A stretch of DNA of 64,000 nucleotides from Plectrocnemia conspersa (lineage: Eukaryota; Arthropoda; Insecta; Trichoptera; Polycentropodidae): the NCBI GenBank assembly GCA_009617715.1, contig VTFK01000307.1, positions 248,001 through 312,000 on the forward strand, given 5' to 3'. The notes beneath the pieces are model-generated. The model was not told the DNA's origin and did not search any database. It saw only the letters and a list, made by a program, of their open reading frames with translations. Positions 60,365 through 64,000 of this stretch are shown one piece after another. Position 1 is the stretch's first letter. Each line of letters begins with the position of its first letter. A program made the position numbers and the translations under genes.

Positions 60365-62358
60365 TATTTTTGATAAATTGATGCAGATATCACAGTATTT
60401 CTTAACGAATTTTACTTAAAACTAATACTGCGGTGAAAACTTATCGACGACAAATGGCCTTAATAAATCACAATTAATGTCAAGCTGTTTTGTGTAATTT
60501 TCATGATGTCAAAAAATTTAAACATAAGTGATATCTCTATTCCAACAATTTATTTTTTTTAAATTATGATTTTTCAATAAATTTGTCCCGAAAATATACA
60601 CAAACTTAGAAAAATTATGCCAACCCTAAATCTAATTAAAATTAAAGGTACTTTAAGAGCTGCTTTCTGCAATATTACACTTCGGTATATTTTCTTATTC
60701 ATAAAGTGCTGAAGCGTTAAAATATTTGCTAAAAATACAAAGATTTCTAATAATTTATATAAAAAGCTTGTATATTCATCATTTAATTATTATTAAAGAT
60801 AAAAAACTCGTTATTGTTTACTTCTGAAATTGAATATAAATTGTGACCAAGGGTACATTTTAAGCATAAAAAAGCAAATATATTTAAATATATAGAGTTT
60901 TCATTGCAAAAGCGCAAAAATTGCGGGTTTATTTTCCCAAAAGCACTACACATCGCCATTAGCCGATAATAAAGTGGGAATCGTGGTACATCCGGGAATA
61001 CCGGGAATAACGGCAAAATTTAGTATTTCTTTATCAGTTTAATATTTTATTAGCGGCTTAAAATACTGCAAGAACAGTTTTCCTTCTCTCTCTCCCTCTT
61101 TCTCTCTTAAATCTCTCACATTCTTCTGACCTGCTATGGAAATCATTGTAAAGTCAAATTCTATCGACTATATCACATTGTTGATTTGGCACAAGAATAT
61201 TTATTAGGGTATGGCTGGTTTGCATTTTATTTATGTACTTTTTTGCCCGTCGAGAAATATTCAAATGTTGCTTTCGATGGGTTCGATCATCTGTGGGGAT
61301 TTTCTTTTAGGTTGTAAATTATCCGCGAATACCTTTTTGCTTATTTTCAAACATTTATTTCTGTAGATAATGTGATGTTTCTAACTTATAAATTATAGTA
61401 ACAAAACATATTTTTTTCAAATAATTTAATAAAAATGAATTTAATTTTCGTATTTAAAAAAGCATTATTTAATTGTGCCATTTTTCACATCAATAAATCT
61501 TCAACAATATTTCAACAAACTTTAACAAATTTCAATACATAATAAACCGGGAATTATGTATATTTATATATTCTCTTAGAACGTCTATATTTACAATTCC
61601 AAGACTTCCAGGTCTTTGTTCGCCCGATACCGAAAAATTGCTAGATCGAAATCTGGCAAACAACGTATTAACAGTAATCTCACGTAGCAACAGTTAACTT
61701 CGCACACGTTACCAATGTTTATAGGCGCTTCAACAGAGAATTCGTATTTTTTAAACAAAAAAGTAATAAACATCGAGATCCGTGTGTAACGGACGAAGTT
61801 AGTCGATAGTGTAATTATAAACATTTTATATGAATTTTATTTTGCTTAAATTAATTAGTATATTTTTATTCTATATTTAAGATAGTGCTGGTGCCTAAGA
61901 AAAAAAATTGTCTCATGACAATAATAAAAAAATACACAAAACCGTTTATTTCAACAATATAAATAATTTATCAATCATACAATTATATACAATATATTAA
62001 TATTCACTTTCATATTTACAATTTTGATATAAGTTGCAATATAATAAAAAAGTAATATAAAATAAAACAGTGGGGATTGTAATTAAAAGTGAAAAACTAA
62101 GAAACCTTTTATATTTTAAGTAAAAAAAAAATAATAATCGATTGAGTGCTAATCTAAGCATATTTAGCTTAAGATCTGAAATCTTTGATATTTGTTCTTT
62201 AGTCTACAAAGCAATTTGTGCTTATATTTAAATTTAGGGTTGTTTAATCACTAATACACGAGATTAATCGATTAGTGTGGTTAAGCAAAATATTTTTATA
62301 GTATTTTTTGATGACAAAATATCAAAATTATTTAATAAATTATTTAATAGTATTTGTG
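60365..62358. other. A+T-rich stretch with a CT-rich run
   Basis: A (CT)n-like run is at 61081-61109 and a GGGAATACCGGGAATAACGG word near 60991-61010. A minus frame at 61591-61824 has a balanced-composition end (PDFDLAIFRYRANKDLEVLE) that I cannot assign. No gene is supported. Confidence 0.45.
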
Positions 62359-62914
62359 TGTTATGCCTGCACTACCCTCTCTGAAAATTGGCCAAGGTTG
62401 GCCAAGTACGGAGAATAACGTGGGTTACTTTGGTCAAGTTCGGTTCTGCCCGCTCTAAAATCTCTCGGAAGTTGTCCGAGGTTACCGAGAACGGGAGATA
62501 CAGTGGAGGTAATTCAGTCGACTTGGCCAGCTTCGAGTGCTTCCGAACATTGTCGGCAAAAGGACCGAAGTCGGAGCTGCTCTTTCGAGCGCGAGCGGTG
62601 AGATACTTCCCCTTTCGACGAGAGTGAGAGAGATAATTATATGGTGCTTCGCAAACTGAGATAGCTCGGTTCAATTTCAGTATGCGCGTAGGCGTCCTAT
62701 GGTCAATACGCATGTCGAGCGCTGCATCGTGGTCACGTGGTCAATTTATAATACCACATGCTTATCGGGAACTTCAATAGACTCTTACTGACATCTTTGA
62801 ATATTTTAGGGCACCAAAAGAGATTAATTATATTTTTGATAGTATATTCTTCTAACATATATCGTTATTATATTTTTTTTCATATAAAATTAAATATTAA
62901 AAAAATAATTAGTG
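62359..62914 (-). mobile_element. Interspersed repeat family A, copy 2
   Basis: This is the reverse complement of the element at 6657-7198, similar over its full length, from GTTATGCCTGCACTAC at the left to AATTAGTG at the right. Conserved blocks include GTTGTCCGAGGTTACCGAGA, GGTCACGTGG and GACATCTTTGAATATTTTAG. Frames at 62372-62713 (minus) and 62388-62627 (plus) arise from its G+C-rich half. The same G+C-rich half in copy 1 does not keep a matching long frame, so they are not believed. Confidence 0.75.
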
Positions 62915-63224
62915 GTACTTGATTTTGTTAAAAAAATCGTTTCGAATATCCTTATGTATTTTCCTAGATCGGTTTATATACATGTCACACCAAAACGAAT
63001 TCTTATTTTGAATCGCTGGCGACAAATTCTAGGATATTCACAGATGTGGTGCTGAAGTACCATTTGTATGCCTTATGGCATTTTGCAAAAGCCGACAAAG
63101 ATTTTGCGTAAATTGAATATTTACGACCGAAAAGTTTTCACTGATATTGTATTGGCGAGTGCCCACACAAACTTTTTTAATTATCAGTAGCGTAATTTTA
63201 ATAAAATGACAATTTAAAAATTGC

Positions 63225-63385
63225 GATTATTTGGCAGTGTCTGTATGCCATTCACACCGCGAAGCGCCTGGGCATATGAAATTTGCGACAGTGTGATCGC
63301 TTACCTGAAGTCGTAGGTCTCGGCCGACTTCAGTTGTAACTTCGGTTTGGACAACTTCTAGAGAGTGTAGTGCAGACATTAGATA
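63225..63385 (+). mobile_element. Interspersed repeat family A, partial relative
   Basis: It ends GGACAACTTCTAGAGAGTGT and AGTGCAGACATTA, the same 3' terminal motif as the other two copies. The preceding part (CACCGCGAAGCGCCTGGGCA, GGTCTCGGCCGACTTC) differs, so it is a divergent or internally rearranged member. It lies only 0.3 kb from copy 2, in the opposite orientation. Confidence 0.5.
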
Positions 63386-64000
63386 TTATTATAAAAATCT
63401 GTATTAGATATTATTTTTAAAGCTTAACTTTAAATTACTTTATATTTATAGAAATTAGTAATACTAGTGCTACTCCACGCAATAATATATGCTTTGGAAT
63501 TGTATGCTTATATTTAAATTGAGGGTTATTTACTTGTACTTTTTATTTTATTTTTATAGGGTTTATGTAATTTTATCTAATGGTTTTTAGTATTAGTACC
63601 CATATTCTATATTTTTAATTTTCACTTGTGAACTAGAAAATGGTTATTAATGAGCAGCTTTTACGACTGTAGTAAAACTAAATATTAATTACTGAAACAA
63701 TCAAAGCATCACATATCTAGAATGAGAGTTTCAATAAAGCGCTAATAATAATATTTGACGCAGCCTCTTCAAATAGCACTGGCAGTTTTAATATGAAATT
63801 TTCAACTGGCCTACAAAAAAAGTGAAAGCAGATTTAATTCAATTTAGTATGCATAATAAAGTCTCAAGGTTTTAAAAAAATAATAGTGTCTATGTTAGGC
63901 AGGTTTTATTATTTTTTAAAGCTCAAATTACATATATTACTTATTTAGTTTTTTAGTCCACAGTTTCCATTATAAAATATTTTTTACTGTTTTCTGATTG
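63386..64000. other. A+T-rich non-coding stretch
   Basis: Nothing recognisable to the window end. Confidence 0.5.

Noticed and set aside
61591..61824. 77-codon minus frame ending PDFDLAIFRYRANKDLEVLEL
   Set aside because: The second half looks protein-like, but I could not match any family or find a continuation.
62372..62713. 113-codon minus-strand frame
   Set aside because: Lies wholly within repeat family A. The other copy does not keep the same frame.

Overview
The window is eukaryotic nuclear DNA, most likely from an arthropod and probably an insect. It is strongly A+T-rich, full of microsatellites, and carries only short or broken reading frames. The recognisable coding remnants come from transposon families common in insects: Jockey-clade LINEs, hAT, mariner and Tigger/pogo. 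I found no complete host gene, no rRNA and no CRISPR. The species cannot be named from the sequence.

Layout. 0-7 kb: A+T desert, a LINE reverse-transcriptase (RT) scrap (3.0 kb), a CG-rich block (2.6-2.9 kb) and a long (TA)n tract (5.1 kb). 6.6-7.4 kb: a short interspersed element, called family A here, next to a hAT end and an RT scrap. 10.5 kb: a tRNA-like SINE head. 12.6-13.6 kb: an internally deleted Tigger-like element. 15-16 kb: ACTCGAG-rich repeat blocks. 18 kb: a foldback built from family A sequence. 20.2 and 24.7-25.3 kb: two more LINE RT relics. 30 kb: a tRNA-derived SINE. 32.15-33.3 kb: a decayed copy of an unnamed, widely dispersed arthropod protein family with a DCYFC motif. 35.3-36.1 kb: a hAT fragment. 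40.3-43.9 kb: a nearly full-length but broken Jockey-clade LINE, the largest coding structure. 48 and 51 kb: further LINE RT relics. 52.4 kb: a mariner catalytic-domain scrap. 54.6 kb: a very long (TA)n. 55.17-57.06 kb: a well delimited hAT element with a perfect 8-bp target duplication. 59.1-59.4 kb: a mariner N-terminal relic. 59.7-60.4 kb: a MITE with repeated termini. 62.4-62.9 and 63.2-63.4 kb: further family A copies.

Between the transposons lie about a dozen islands of 150-600 bp that are clearly richer in G+C and CpG than their surroundings (near 2.6, 11.8, 17.0, 19.0, 22.4, 24.0, 27.2, 31.0, 39.6, 50.4, 53.2 and 58.5 kb). Several contain homeodomain-, POU- or MEF2-like words. They resemble the conserved non-coding enhancers that stud gene deserts or giant introns around developmental genes, but this is inference and needs cross-species alignment.

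No genes here form a pathway. The coding remnants are independent mobile-element copies, and the frame breaks noted in them make autonomous activity unlikely.
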